From an uncultured Coriobacteriaceae bacterium (GTDB taxonomy: Bacteria; Actinomycetota; Coriobacteriia; Coriobacteriales; Atopobiaceae), in contig UQSV01000027.1 of the NCBI GenBank assembly GCA_900543875.1, positions 1 through 23,374 on the forward strand: a DNA stretch of 23,374 nt, written 5' to 3'. The notes under the pieces are model-generated. The model ran no database searches and was not told where the DNA came from. It worked only from the letters and a program-made list of their open reading frames with translations. Shown one piece after another: positions 1 through 7,710 of the stretch. The position numbers and the translations under genes were made by a program. Within the stretch, counting starts at the first letter, position 1. Every line of letters begins with the position of its first letter.

Positions 1-2285
1 TGCCCGCCGAGAACGCCGCCATCAAGCACAACACGCAGGCTGCCGCCTGGACGTATCAGAACATGGACAACGCCCTGTCCACGATGAAGCGCATGGGCTT
101 CTCGTACGACTACGACCGCCTCGTGCGCACCTGCGACCCCGAGTACTACAAGTGGGGTCAGTGGATGTTCCTCAAGATGTGGGAGAAGGGCCTGGCCTAT
201 CGCGCCACCTCGCCGGTCAACTGGTGCCCCAAGTGTCGCACCGTCCTGGCCAACGAGCAGGTCGTCGAGGGCCGCTGCTGGCGCTGCGACTCGATCCCCG
301 AGAAGCGCGAGCTGTCGCAGTGGTACCTCAAGATCACCGACTACGCCCAAGAGCTGCTCGACGACCTCGACAAGCTCGAGGGCTGGCCTGAGAACGTCAA
401 GGCCCAGCAGCGCAACTGGATCGGCCGCTCCGAGGGCTCCGAGATCGACTTCGCCCTGGCCGACACCGACGGCGTGACCCCCACCGACCGCAAGATCACC
501 GTCTTCACCACCCGCGCAGACACCCTGTTTGGCGTGAGCTTCTTCCTGCTGCCTCCCGAGAGCCCGCTTGCCGCCGAGCTCGTGGCCGGCACCGAGCACG
601 AGGCCGCCTTCAAGGAGCTTAAGGAGGCCACCGAGCAGGTCTCGAGCATCGACCGCCAGGGGTCCGCGCGCGAGAAGCACGGCGTCTTCACGGGCCGCTA
701 CGTCATCAACCCCATCAACGGCCGCCCGGCCCCCATCTGGGTTGCTGACTATGTGCTGCTCGACTACGGCACCGGCGCCGTCATGGGCGTTCCCTGCGGC
801 GATCAGCGCGACTTCGACTTCGCCAAGAAGTACGGCCTCGAGATCGCCCCGATCATCTGCGAGAAGGAAGACCCGCTGTACGAGGAGCTCAAGGACGAGC
901 GCGAGCTGCGCGTCACGAGCGTCGACTGGGACAAGGCCATGGTTGCCGAGGGCTACCTCGTGCAGTCCGGCGAGTTCACTGGCCTCAAGGGCGGCAAGCA
1001 CTCCGAGGCCGAGGCCGCCATCATCTCCTGGCTCGAGGAGCGCGGTGCCGGTCGCAAGAAGGTCCAGTTCCGCCTTCGCGACTGGCTCATCAGCCGTCAG
1101 CGCTACTGGGGCAACCCCATCCCGATGATCCACTGCGATTGCTGCGGTGACGTGCCGGTGCCGTATGACCAGCTGCCGGTCACCCTGCCCGAGAACCTTG
1201 ACCTTGGTGCCGGCGAGACCCTCGCCGAGTACGCCCCGTTCTACGAGACGACCTGCCCCAAGTGCGGCAAGTCCGCCAAGCGCATCACCGACACGATGGA
1301 CACCTTCACGTGCTCCAGCTGGTACTACCTGCGCTACTGCGACCCGCACAACGACCAGCTGCCCTTCTCCAAGGAGTCGGTCGACCGCTGGATGCCCGTT
1401 GACAACTACATCGGCGGCATCGAGCACGCCATCCTGCACCTGCTCTACAGCCGCTTCTGGACCAAGGTCCTGCGCGACCTGGGCATGATCGACGCCGACG
1501 AGCCCTTCACCAACCTGCTGTGCCAGGGTATGGTCAAGGACGAGCACGGCGACACCATGTCCAAGTCCAAGGGCAACGTCGTGCCGCCCTCGAGCGTCAT
1601 CGAGCCCTACGGTGCCGACACCATGCGCCTCGTCATCCTTTTCATCGCCCCTCCCGAGAAGGACTTCGACTGGAACGAGGACGTCGTCGCCGGCGCCAAC
1701 CGCTTCATAAAGCGCGCCTGGTCCATCGTCTGGAAGCTCGTCGAGGGCGCCCAGGAGGGCGAGTTCGACCCCGCGAAGCTGAGCGAATCCGCCGCCGAGC
1801 TGTTCCGCAAGCTCAACGGCCTGGGCGACCGCTGCACGACCGACTATGACCGCGGCCAGTTCAACACCGCCATCTCGGCCATCATGGAGATCGTGAACGC
1901 CGCGAGCAAGTACGTGAACGACACCCCCGCCGAGCAGCGCGACCACGCGCTCGACTACCGCGTCGCCCACGACATCGTGGCGATTCTCGCTCCGATCTGC
2001 CCGCACTGGGCCGAGGAGCTCTTCCACGAGGCCCTGCACCGCGAGGGCTCCGTCTACAACGAGCCGTGGCCCACGTTCGACCCGGTGCTCGCCGTGGCCG
2101 ACACGGTCGAGATCGCGGTCCAGGTCATGGGCAAGGTCCGCGGCCACGCCACCGTCGCCGCCGACGCCTCCAAGGAGGAGACCGAGAAGGCGGCGCTGGC
2201 CGCCGTGGCCTCTCAGCTCGAGGGCAAGACGGTCCGCAAGGTCATCGTCGTACCTGGCAAGCTTGTGAACGTCGTCGCCAACTAG
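1..2285 (+). CDS. leuS: Leucyl-tRNA synthetase, 5' part missing
   Basis: Class I aminoacyl-tRNA synthetase that charges tRNA-Leu with leucine in the cytosol. The open frame runs from the left edge, first full codon at position 3, with no start in view, so the N-terminal HIGH region is outside the window; the ATG at 63 is internal. Numbering visible residues from codon 3: a zinc-knuckle pair C75-x2-C78 and C92-x2-C95 lies in the ZN-1 insert. The CP1 editing domain follows, with a Thr-rich TTRADTLFGV stretch and a GTGAVMGVP segment leading to D267-Q-R-D270. The signature MSKSKG starts at residue 519, followed by the anticodon-binding helices. The C-terminus reads like the usual tRNA-interacting domain. 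One oddity: the residue before DQRD, usually His, is Gly266. Identity is very secure; only the 5' end is missing. Confidence 0.97.
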   Translation, partial: PAENAAIKHNTQAAAWTYQNMDNALSTMKRMGFSYDYDRLVRTCDPEYYKWGQWMFLKMWEKGLAYRATSPVNWCPKCRTVLANEQVVEGRCWRCDSIPEKRELSQWYLKITDYAQELLDDLDKLEGWPENVKAQQRNWIGRSEGSEIDFALADTDGVTPTDRKITVFTTRADTLFGVSFFLLPPESPLAAELVAGTEHEAAFKELKEATEQVSSIDRQGSAREKHGVFTGRYVINPINGRPAPIWVADYVLLDYGTGAVMGVPCGDQRDFDFAKKYGLEIAPIICEKEDPLYEELKDERELRVTSVDWDKAMVAEGYLVQSGEFTGLKGGKHSEAEAAIISWLEERGAGRKKVQFRLRDWLISRQRYWGNPIPMIHCDCCGDVPVPYDQLPVTLPENLDLGAGETLAEYAPFYETTCPKCGKSAKRITDTMDTFTCSSWYYLRYCDPHNDQLPFSKESVDRWMPVDNYIGGIEHAILHLLYSRFWTKVLRDLGMIDADEPFTNLLCQGMVKDEHGDTMSKSKGNVVPPSSVIEPYGADTMRLVILFIAPPEKDFDWNEDVVAGANRFIKRAWSIVWKLVEGAQEGEFDPAKLSESAAELFRKLNGLGDRCTTDYDRGQFNTAISAIMEIVNAASKYVNDTPAEQRDHALDYRVAHDIVAILAPICPHWAEELFHEALHREGSVYNEPWPTFDPVLAVADTVEIAVQVMGKVRGHATVAADASKEETEKAALAAVASQLEGKTVRKVIVVPGKLVNVVAN

Positions 2286-2297
2286 CATTTGACTCAC

Positions 2298-2327
2298 CGG
2301 GCGGCGCCTCGCTTGGGGCGCCGCCCG
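2298..2327 (+). terminator. GC-rich hairpin after leuS
   Basis: A perfect 11-bp inverted repeat: arm 2298-2308 (CGGGCGGCGCC) pairs with 2317-2327, with an 8-nt loop. It begins 13 nt past the leuS stop. No T-run follows, so it is not a textbook intrinsic terminator; it could still end transcription or stabilise the leuS 3' end. The ribosome binding site of the next gene starts 8 nt downstream, so read-through into that gene is possible. Confidence 0.55.
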
Positions 2328-2348
2328 CTCGTATGGGAGGTTTTGCGC

Positions 2349-2858
2349 ATGAGGTGTCCCCACTGTGGCCAGGAGCTGGGCGAGGGCCTGCTGCCCGCGC
2401 GTTGCCCCGCCTGCGGAAGCAGGCTCTCTGCCGGCGCCTCCCATGGCGCCGAGACGGGTTCGCGCGCCTCGGCGGATCGCGCGGCCGCCTCGCGCAGGAG
2501 CGTCGAGGGCCTCTCTGGCAGGGGAGCGGGCCGTCGCGATCGCTCGCACACGGCCAAGCGCGTCGGTCGCGTGCTGCTCGGCTTCGTGCTCGTCGTCGCC
2601 TTCGCCGCGGCTGTCGTGTTCGTCGCCTGGCGCAGCGAGATCATTGGCGGGCGCACCGTCCCCGACGTGACGGGCTGGAACAGCGCCTCGGCCACGGCCA
2701 AACTCGAGGAGAAGGGCTTTGCTGTGGGCACCAACGAGGTGTCGGACGCCTCGAGGCAGGCGGGCGTCGTGGTGGGCGAGAGCCCCACGGCGGGCCAGCG
2801 CGTCGATGCCGGTTCGACCGTCACGATTGATGTCGTGGTTGCCGAGGCGGGCGCCTAG
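2349..2858 (+). CDS. Zinc-ribbon, single-pass membrane protein with one PASTA domain
   Basis: 169 residues. The N-terminus has a short zinc ribbon, C3-x2-C6 and C19-x2-C22, followed by a Ser/Arg/Ala-rich, probably disordered linker (about 27-70). One transmembrane helix follows (about 75-94), flanked by basic residues on its N-terminal side, which puts the zinc ribbon in the cytoplasm and the C-terminus outside. Residues about 104-166 form one PASTA domain, beginning VPDVTGW and containing the usual GxVVxxSPxxGxxVxxGSxV pattern. PASTA domains in Ser/Thr kinases and penicillin-binding proteins contact peptidoglycan or muropeptides. Here there is no kinase or transpeptidase domain, so a cell-wall sensing or scaffolding role is inference. 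The ATG at 2349 is chosen because GGGAGG lies at 2335-2340 with 8-nt spacing; a TTG 60 bases upstream sits in the hairpin region and has no ribosome binding site. Confidence 0.82.
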   Translation: MRCPHCGQELGEGLLPARCPACGSRLSAGASHGAETGSRASADRAAASRRSVEGLSGRGAGRRDRSHTAKRVGRVLLGFVLVVAFAAAVVFVAWRSEIIGGRTVPDVTGWNSASATAKLEEKGFAVGTNEVSDASRQAGVVVGESPTAGQRVDAGSTVTIDVVVAEAGA

Positions 2859-2902
2859 GATGGGCCGCCGGGCATCATCACGGATGCTACACAGTTTGCA
2901 TC

Positions 2903-2932
2903 TTGACGCTCTAGCAGGATGTTTACTACACT
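2903..2932 (+). promoter_or_regulatory. Candidate promoter of the rimP-nusA-infB operon
   Basis: TTGACG at 2903-2908 (5 of 6 to the -35 consensus) is followed after 18 nt by TACACT at 2927-2932 (4 of 6 to the -10 consensus). The site sits in a locally AT-rich stretch between the PASTA gene and rimP. It would start transcription near 2939 and give a leader of about 100 nt before the rimP start. Confidence 0.55.
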
Positions 2933-2958
2933 GGCTTGGATAGTAGGATTGACTGAGG

Positions 2959-2996
2959 GATGTGGGGTGGAGTTTTCGCCCCGCATCTCTTTGTCT
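2959..2996 (+). terminator. Terminator-like hairpin in the rimP operon leader
   Basis: The arms 2959-2969 and 2977-2987 pair over 11 positions (9 Watson-Crick, 2 G-U) around a 7-nt loop containing TTTT. The stem is followed by the T-rich run TCTTTGTCTGT. It lies about 20 nt after the predicted transcription start and about 45 nt before the rimP start, so it could act as an attenuator of the operon encoding NusA. A second weaker stem (3004-3010 with 3016-3022) follows. Function is inferred from structure only. Confidence 0.5.
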
Positions 2997-3042
2997 GTAG
3001 GTAGGCCGTGTCGCTCGCGGCCACGGATTGAAGGGAGGCCCG

Positions 3043-3570
3043 ATGGCGCAGGAAGACAAGGCCGCCGCCATTCTCCAGGCCCTCGAGGTGGCCGGTGCCG
3101 CGCATGGCGTCGACGTCCTCGAGGTCGAGCTCGTTGGTGCCACGAAGGCGCCCACGGTGCGCGTCCGTCTCGACTGGATGGACGAGGCCAAGGGAACGAT
3201 CTCGCTCGACGACGTTGCGGTCCAGACCGAGTGGGTCTCCGAGGTCATCGACGTCGTCGACCCGTTCCCCGGCTCCTTCACCCTCGAGGTGAGTTCCCCG
3301 GGCCTCGACCGCCCGCTGCGCCGCGAGCGCGACTTCGAGCGCTTCGCCGGCGAGCAGGTCGCCCTCACCACGAAGGCAGTCGAGGGCCGCAAGCGCTTCT
3401 CGGGCAAGCTCGTGGGCATGAGGGACGGCCTCGTCGTGATCGATACCGACGACGGCGAGCAGACCTTCGCGCTCGACGAGATTCGCCGCTGCGCCATCAA
3501 GCCCACCTTCGCCAAGGGCGAGAAGAAGACGTTCGACAAGTCGGGCGGCAAGAAGGCCCAGGGCAAGTAG
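3043..3570 (+). CDS. rimP: Ribosome maturation factor RimP
   Basis: 175 residues, normal for the family. RimP binds the 30S subunit and assists its assembly, at an early stage of small-subunit maturation. The N-terminal domain carries the diagnostic segment LEVSSPGLDRPLRRERDF, followed by the small SH3-like C-terminal domain and a Lys-rich tail (KGEKKTFDKSGGKKAQGK). The ATG at 3043 is preferred to the in-frame TTG at 3028 because GGGAGG lies at 3033-3038, just 4 nt before it, and the family begins close to this point. It is the first gene of the conserved rimP-nusA-infB order; nusA starts 60 nt downstream. Confidence 0.95.
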   Translation: MAQEDKAAAILQALEVAGAAHGVDVLEVELVGATKAPTVRVRLDWMDEAKGTISLDDVAVQTEWVSEVIDVVDPFPGSFTLEVSSPGLDRPLRRERDFERFAGEQVALTTKAVEGRKRFSGKLVGMRDGLVVIDTDDGEQTFALDEIRRCAIKPTFAKGEKKTFDKSGGKKAQGK

Positions 3571-3582
3571 CAAGACATGATG

Positions 3583-3600
3583 GGCGCCGCGGGCGCCTTT
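3583..3600 (+). other. Small hairpin with T tail between rimP and nusA
   Basis: Two GGCGCC palindromes (3583-3588 and 3592-3597) form a 6-bp stem with a 3-nt loop, followed by TTT. This is too short for a confident terminator; it may be a pause or processing site that adjusts the rimP:nusA ratio. Confidence 0.3.
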
Positions 3601-3630
3601 GGATGACACGGCCAGGAAGGATTAGCACAC

Positions 3631-4890
3631 ATGGCATCTCAGATGATGGAAGCGCTCATGGCGCTCTGCCAGGAGAAGCACATCGACGAGCTCTATCTGC
3701 TCGACCGCCTCGAGCAGTCGCTCGCGGCCAGCTACGCGACGCTCATGCACCTCGATTGGGGCGCCAAGGTCACGATCGACCGCATGACCGGCAAGATCTA
3801 CGTCTACAAGCTCGTCCCTAAGGACGACTCGATGGACGAGGAGGGCAACTACACGGAGTTCGACGAGATCGACGTGACGCCCAAGGACACGAGCCGCATC
3901 GCCGCTCAGCACGCCAAGGCCGAGATCAACGCCATCGTGCGCAACGCCGCCCGCGAGCAGATCTACGAGGAGTTCTCGCAGCGCGTCGGCGACATCATCA
4001 CCGGCACCGTGCTGCAGTCGACCCCCGACTTCACGATCGTCAAGATTCGCGAGGGCGTCGAGGCCGAGCTGCCCCACTTCGACCGCAAGCGCCACCCCGA
4101 GGAGCGCAACGAGCGCCCCGCCGGCGAGCGCTACTCGCACAACCAGCGCATCAAGGCCGTCATCATCGACGTGCGTGACCCCAACGCCCAGATCGCCCAG
4201 CCGGTCCGCGGCGAGCACTCCCGCCCCTCGATCGTCATCTCGCGCACGCACCCCGAGCTCATCCGTCGCCTCTTCGAGCTCGAGGTCCCCGAGATTTACG
4301 ACGGCGTCGTCGAGATCCGCTCCATCGCCCGCGAGCCGGGCGTGCGCTCCAAGGTCGCCGTCTCCTCGCTCGATGACCGCCTCGACCCGGTGGGCGCCTG
4401 CGTCGGCCCCAAGGGCAGCCGCGTGCGCACCGTCGTGAGCGAGCTGCGCGGCGAGCGCGTCGACGTCGTGCTGTGGGACGACGACCCCTGCAAGTGCGTC
4501 GCCAACGCCCTCTCCCCGGCGCGCGTCAACCGCGTCATCACCCTCGAGGAGGGCTTCGTCACGGCCATCGTGCCCGACGACCAGCTCTCCCTGGCCATTG
4601 GCAAGGAGGGCCAGAACGCCCGTCTCGCCGCCCGCCTCACCGGCATGCACATCGACATCAAGAACGAGTCGCTTGCCGCCGGCGTCCTGTCCCAGATGCC
4701 CGCCCCCGTCGAGGAGGCCGAGGACCTTCTCGGCGACGAGGAGGAGGGCCACCGCTGCGAGTACGTGGGCCCCTCCGGCATCCAGTGCCGCAACATGGCC
4801 CGTCCGGGCTCGCGCTTCTGTGGCGTCCACGAGAAGCTCGACCTCGTCGACGGCGCCGAGGTCTCCGACGACCCCGACTCGCTCATCTAG
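3631..4890 (+). CDS. nusA: Transcription termination/antitermination factor NusA with C-terminal Cys3-His tail
   Basis: 419 residues, longer than most actinobacterial NusA proteins. NusA binds RNA polymerase and nascent RNA and controls pausing, intrinsic termination and antitermination. Order of domains: N-terminal polymerase-binding domain (about 1-125), S1 domain (about 130-200, beginning GDIITGTV), then two KH domains with VGPKG at 258-262 and IGKEGQNARLAARL at 323-336. After an acidic linker (about 355-372) comes an extra tail with C376-x9-C386-x10-C397-x2-H400, in the pattern CxxxxxxGxxCxxxAxxGSxFCxxH, which looks like a small zinc-binding module. A ribosome binding site AGGAAGG at 3614-3620 supports the ATG at 3631. 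In many bacteria ylxR follows nusA; here infB follows after 84 nt and no ylxR is seen. Confidence 0.96.
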   Translation: MASQMMEALMALCQEKHIDELYLLDRLEQSLAASYATLMHLDWGAKVTIDRMTGKIYVYKLVPKDDSMDEEGNYTEFDEIDVTPKDTSRIAAQHAKAEINAIVRNAAREQIYEEFSQRVGDIITGTVLQSTPDFTIVKIREGVEAELPHFDRKRHPEERNERPAGERYSHNQRIKAVIIDVRDPNAQIAQPVRGEHSRPSIVISRTHPELIRRLFELEVPEIYDGVVEIRSIAREPGVRSKVAVSSLDDRLDPVGACVGPKGSRVRTVVSELRGERVDVVLWDDDPCKCVANALSPARVNRVITLEEGFVTAIVPDDQLSLAIGKEGQNARLAARLTGMHIDIKNESLAAGVLSQMPAPVEEAEDLLGDEEEGHRCEYVGPSGIQCRNMARPGSRFCGVHEKLDLVDGAEVSDDPDSLI

Positions 4891-4974
4891 GGCGTTCAGG
4901 CTAACCTCACACGTCCATTTCTGACACCTCGGGCATAAACCGCCCGGTACATGCCCGTAAGGAAGGTAGGCCAC

Positions 4975-7614
4975 ATGGCAAAGACCCGCGTACATGACCT
5001 TGCCAAGGAATTTGGCATGACGAGCAAGGAGATGCTCCAGCACCTCTCCGACATGATGATTCCGGCAAAGTCCGCATCGAGCGCCCTCGAGGACGCCTAC
5101 GTCATGGTTGTCCGCAAGAAGATGGCGCCGATCCTCGAGGCCCGCGCCGCAGAGATCGAGGCCGCCAAGAAGGCCGAGGCCGAGGCCAAGGAGAAGGCCG
5201 AGGCCGAGGAGCGCGCCCGCGCCGAGGCCGAGCGCATCGAGGTCGAGAAGCGCCGCGAGGCCGAGCGCAAGAAGGCCGAGGCCGAGCGCGCCCGCGCCGA
5301 GGCGGCCCGTAAGAAGGCCGAGGCCGAGCGTGCCGAGGCCGAGCGCAAGCGCAAGGAAGAGGAGGAGCGCAACCGCGTCCGCGACAACGCCCCCAAGTCC
5401 GTGCCCTCGATGACGAGCCTGCTCGACCAGATTGCCCAGCAGGAGAAGATTCTCAAGGCTCAGCGCGAAGAGCAGGCCGCCAAGAAGGCTGAGGCCAACA
5501 ACAACGGAGGCCGTGGCCGCCGCGGTGGCCGCCCGCAGCGCAGCGGTGCCTCCGGCGCCACCCGCTCCAACAACAACGTGGCCGACTCCACGCCCGTGAG
5601 CCCCGAGAAGGCCGCCAAGGCCTCGCGCGGCAAGCACAAGGGCCACCGCGAGGAGGAGGGCGACCGTTACAGCCGCATGGCCAAGGCCGCCGAGGAGTAC
5701 AACCGCGAGCGCGTCCTCGAGGAGGCCCGCGCCAGCGTCGAGGAGGCCTCGCGCGAGTCCACCGGCCGCCGTAAGAAGCGCAAGGAGCGCCGCCAGAAGC
5801 AGGCCGCTCAGGCCGCCAAGGAGCAGGCGATCGAGGAGGCCATCGCCAACGACCAGAACGTCGCCGAGATTGGCATGGTGAAGGTCCCCACGGGCTCCAC
5901 CGTCGCCGAGCTCGCCGAGCTGCTCAACGTCCCCGCCTCCGACATCGTCAAGCGCCTGTTCCTGCTGGGCAGCCCGCTCACGATGACCCAGTCGATGTCC
6001 GACGACCTCATCGAGCTCGTTGCCGACGACCTGGGCCGCGAGGTCAAGGTCATGACCAAGGAGGAGGAGAACTCCTTCACCTTCTACGATGACCCCAAGG
6101 ACCTGCTGCCGCGCGCCCCGGTCGTCACCGTCATGGGCCACGTCGACCACGGCAAGACGTCGCTGCTCGACGCCATCCGTCACACCGGCGTTGCTGCCGG
6201 CGAGGCGGGCGGCATTACGCAGGCTATCGGCGCTTCGCAGGTCATGATCAACGACCGCAAGATCACCTTCATCGATACCCCGGGTCACGCCACCTTTACG
6301 GCCATGCGTGCCCGTGGCGCCAAGGTGACCGACATCGTCATCCTGATCGTCGCCGCCGACGACGGCGTCATGCCCCAGACGGTCGAGTCGATCAACCACG
6401 CCAAGGCCGCCGGCGTGCCCATCATCGTGGCCGTCAACAAGATCGACAAGCCCGGCGCCAACCCCGACAAGGTGCGCCAGGAGCTCACCGAGTACGGCAT
6501 CATCCCGGAGGAGTGGGGCGGACAGAACATGTTCGTCAACATCTCCGCCAAGAAGAAGATCGGCATCGACGAGCTTCTCGAGACCGTTCTGCTCCAGGCA
6601 GACGTCCTTGAGCTCAAGGCCAATCCCAACACGTTCGCCTCCGGCAACGTCCTCGAGGCCAAGCTCGACCGCGGCCGCGGCTCGGTCGCCACGGTCCTCG
6701 TGACCCGCGGCACCCTGCACGTCGGCGACGCCATCGTCGCCGGTATGTCCTACGGGCGCATCCGCGCCATGCTTGACCCCAAGGGCAACACCGTCAAGGA
6801 GGCCGGGCCCTCCGACCCGGTCGAGATCCTCGGCCTGCAGAGCGTCCCCGCCGCCGGCGATGAGTTCCGCGTGTTCACTGAGGAGCGCGAGGCCCGCGCC
6901 CTGGCCGAGCAGCGCGCGCTCAAGGCTCGCATCGAGGAGCAGAACCGCGTCAAGCACGTCACACTCGAGACGCTCTTCTCCACGATGGAGGATGCCGAGG
7001 TCAAGGAGCTCAACCTCATCATCAAGGCCGACGTCCAGGGCTCGATCGAGGCCCTTCAGGACTCGCTCGACAAGATGGACCAGTCCGAGGTGCGCATCAA
7101 CACGATCCACTCCGCCGTGGGCGCCATCACCGAGACCGACGTTACCCTGGCCGATGCCTCCAACGCCATCATCATCGGCTTTGGCGTGCGCCCCGACGCC
7201 AAGGCCCGCGCCGCCGCCGAGCACCAGGGCGTCGAGATCCGCACCTACAGCGTCATCTACAAGGCCATCGAGGAGATTGACGCCGCCCGCATCGGCATGC
7301 TCAAGCCCACCGAGGAGGAGCACCAGACCGGATCGGCCGAGGTCCGCGACACCTTCAAGGTGCCCAAGGCCGGCATCGCCGCCGGCTGCATGGTCTCCGA
7401 GGGCGAGATCAGCCGCGACGACAACGTCCGCCTCGTTCGCGACGGCATCGTCGTCTTCGACGGCAAGATTGCCTCGCTGCGCCGCTACAAGGACGACGTC
7501 AAGAGCGTCAAGGCCGGCTTCGAGTGCGGTATCAGCCTCGAGAACTACCAGGACATCAAGCCTGGTGACGTCATCGAGGGCTACAAGATCATCCAGGTTG
7601 CCCGCACCGAGTAG
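4975..7614 (+). CDS. infB: Translation initiation factor IF-2
   Basis: 879 residues. GTPase that brings initiator fMet-tRNA to the 30S subunit and promotes 50S joining. An N-terminal IF2_N module (about 1-50) is followed by a long highly charged Glu/Ala/Lys/Arg segment (about 60-135, probably a single helix or coiled coil), a basic Gly/Arg linker, and a second IF2_N-like module (about 305-360). The G domain follows, with G1 GHVDHGKT at 388-395, DTPGH at 434-438 and NKID at 488-491, then domains II, III and the fMet-tRNA-binding C-terminal domain. The ATG at 4975 is preferred to the ATG at 4951: AGGAAGG at 4960-4966 is correctly spaced for 4975, and the family begins MAKxRVHDLAKE here. Part of the nusA-infB-rbfA operon. 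Confidence 0.97.
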   Translation: MAKTRVHDLAKEFGMTSKEMLQHLSDMMIPAKSASSALEDAYVMVVRKKMAPILEARAAEIEAAKKAEAEAKEKAEAEERARAEAERIEVEKRREAERKKAEAERARAEAARKKAEAERAEAERKRKEEEERNRVRDNAPKSVPSMTSLLDQIAQQEKILKAQREEQAAKKAEANNNGGRGRRGGRPQRSGASGATRSNNNVADSTPVSPEKAAKASRGKHKGHREEEGDRYSRMAKAAEEYNRERVLEEARASVEEASRESTGRRKKRKERRQKQAAQAAKEQAIEEAIANDQNVAEIGMVKVPTGSTVAELAELLNVPASDIVKRLFLLGSPLTMTQSMSDDLIELVADDLGREVKVMTKEEENSFTFYDDPKDLLPRAPVVTVMGHVDHGKTSLLDAIRHTGVAAGEAGGITQAIGASQVMINDRKITFIDTPGHATFTAMRARGAKVTDIVILIVAADDGVMPQTVESINHAKAAGVPIIVAVNKIDKPGANPDKVRQELTEYGIIPEEWGGQNMFVNISAKKKIGIDELLETVLLQADVLELKANPNTFASGNVLEAKLDRGRGSVATVLVTRGTLHVGDAIVAGMSYGRIRAMLDPKGNTVKEAGPSDPVEILGLQSVPAAGDEFRVFTEEREARALAEQRALKARIEEQNRVKHVTLETLFSTMEDAEVKELNLIIKADVQGSIEALQDSLDKMDQSEVRINTIHSAVGAITETDVTLADASNAIIIGFGVRPDAKARAAAEHQGVEIRTYSVIYKAIEEIDAARIGMLKPTEEEHQTGSAEVRDTFKVPKAGIAAGCMVSEGEISRDDNVRLVRDGIVVFDGKIASLRRYKDDVKSVKAGFECGISLENYQDIKPGDVIEGYKIIQVARTE
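5152..5370 (+). repeat. Degenerate GCCGAG-rich repeat tract inside infB
   Basis: Many imperfect copies of AAGGCCGAGGCCGAG-type units encode runs such as KKAEAEA, RAEAERI and KKAEAERARAEA. The nucleotide repetition follows from the protein repeat, but its near-identity makes it a likely place for in-frame length variation between strains. Confidence 0.7.
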
Positions 7615-7624
7615 GTTTGGGCTT

Positions 7625-7641
7625 CCCCGCAGCTCGCGGGG
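7625..7641 (+). other. Short hairpin after infB
   Basis: CCCCGC at 7625-7630 pairs with GCGGGG at 7636-7641 (5-nt loop), starting 10 nt past the infB stop. No T-run follows. It may be a 3'-end or processing structure. Confidence 0.35.
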
Positions 7642-7661
7642 CCTGTGACTAGCGACTACGC

Positions 7662-7689
7662 GTGGGGCGGCCCCTTGGGGTCGCCCCGC
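7662..7689 (+). terminator. Strong GC hairpin between infB and rbfA
   Basis: A 12-bp stem, 7662-7673 with 7678-7689, containing two G-U pairs and closed by a 4-nt loop. No T-run follows, and the rbfA ribosome binding site (AGGAG at 7701-7705) begins 11 nt later. I saw no promoter between the hairpin and rbfA, so transcription must at least partly pass through; it may weaken or process the transcript. Confidence 0.45.
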
Positions 7690-7710
7690 CCCACCTAGGC
7701 AGGAGCAGAC

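Noticed and set aside
4951..4974. Upstream ATG for infB
   Set aside because: Would place the ribosome binding site inside the coding region; the ATG at 4975 fits the family start and the AGGAAGG spacing.
4891..4974. Search for a short ylxR between nusA and infB
   Set aside because: The 84-nt gap is too short for YlxR (about 90 residues) and contains no matching frame.
3622..7323. A 1233-residue open frame on the minus strand opposite nusA and infB
   Set aside because: It is antisense to two certain genes and has a Leu/Gly/Asp/Val/His-rich composition typical of reverse reading of GC-biased codons; no domain or ribosome binding site supports it.
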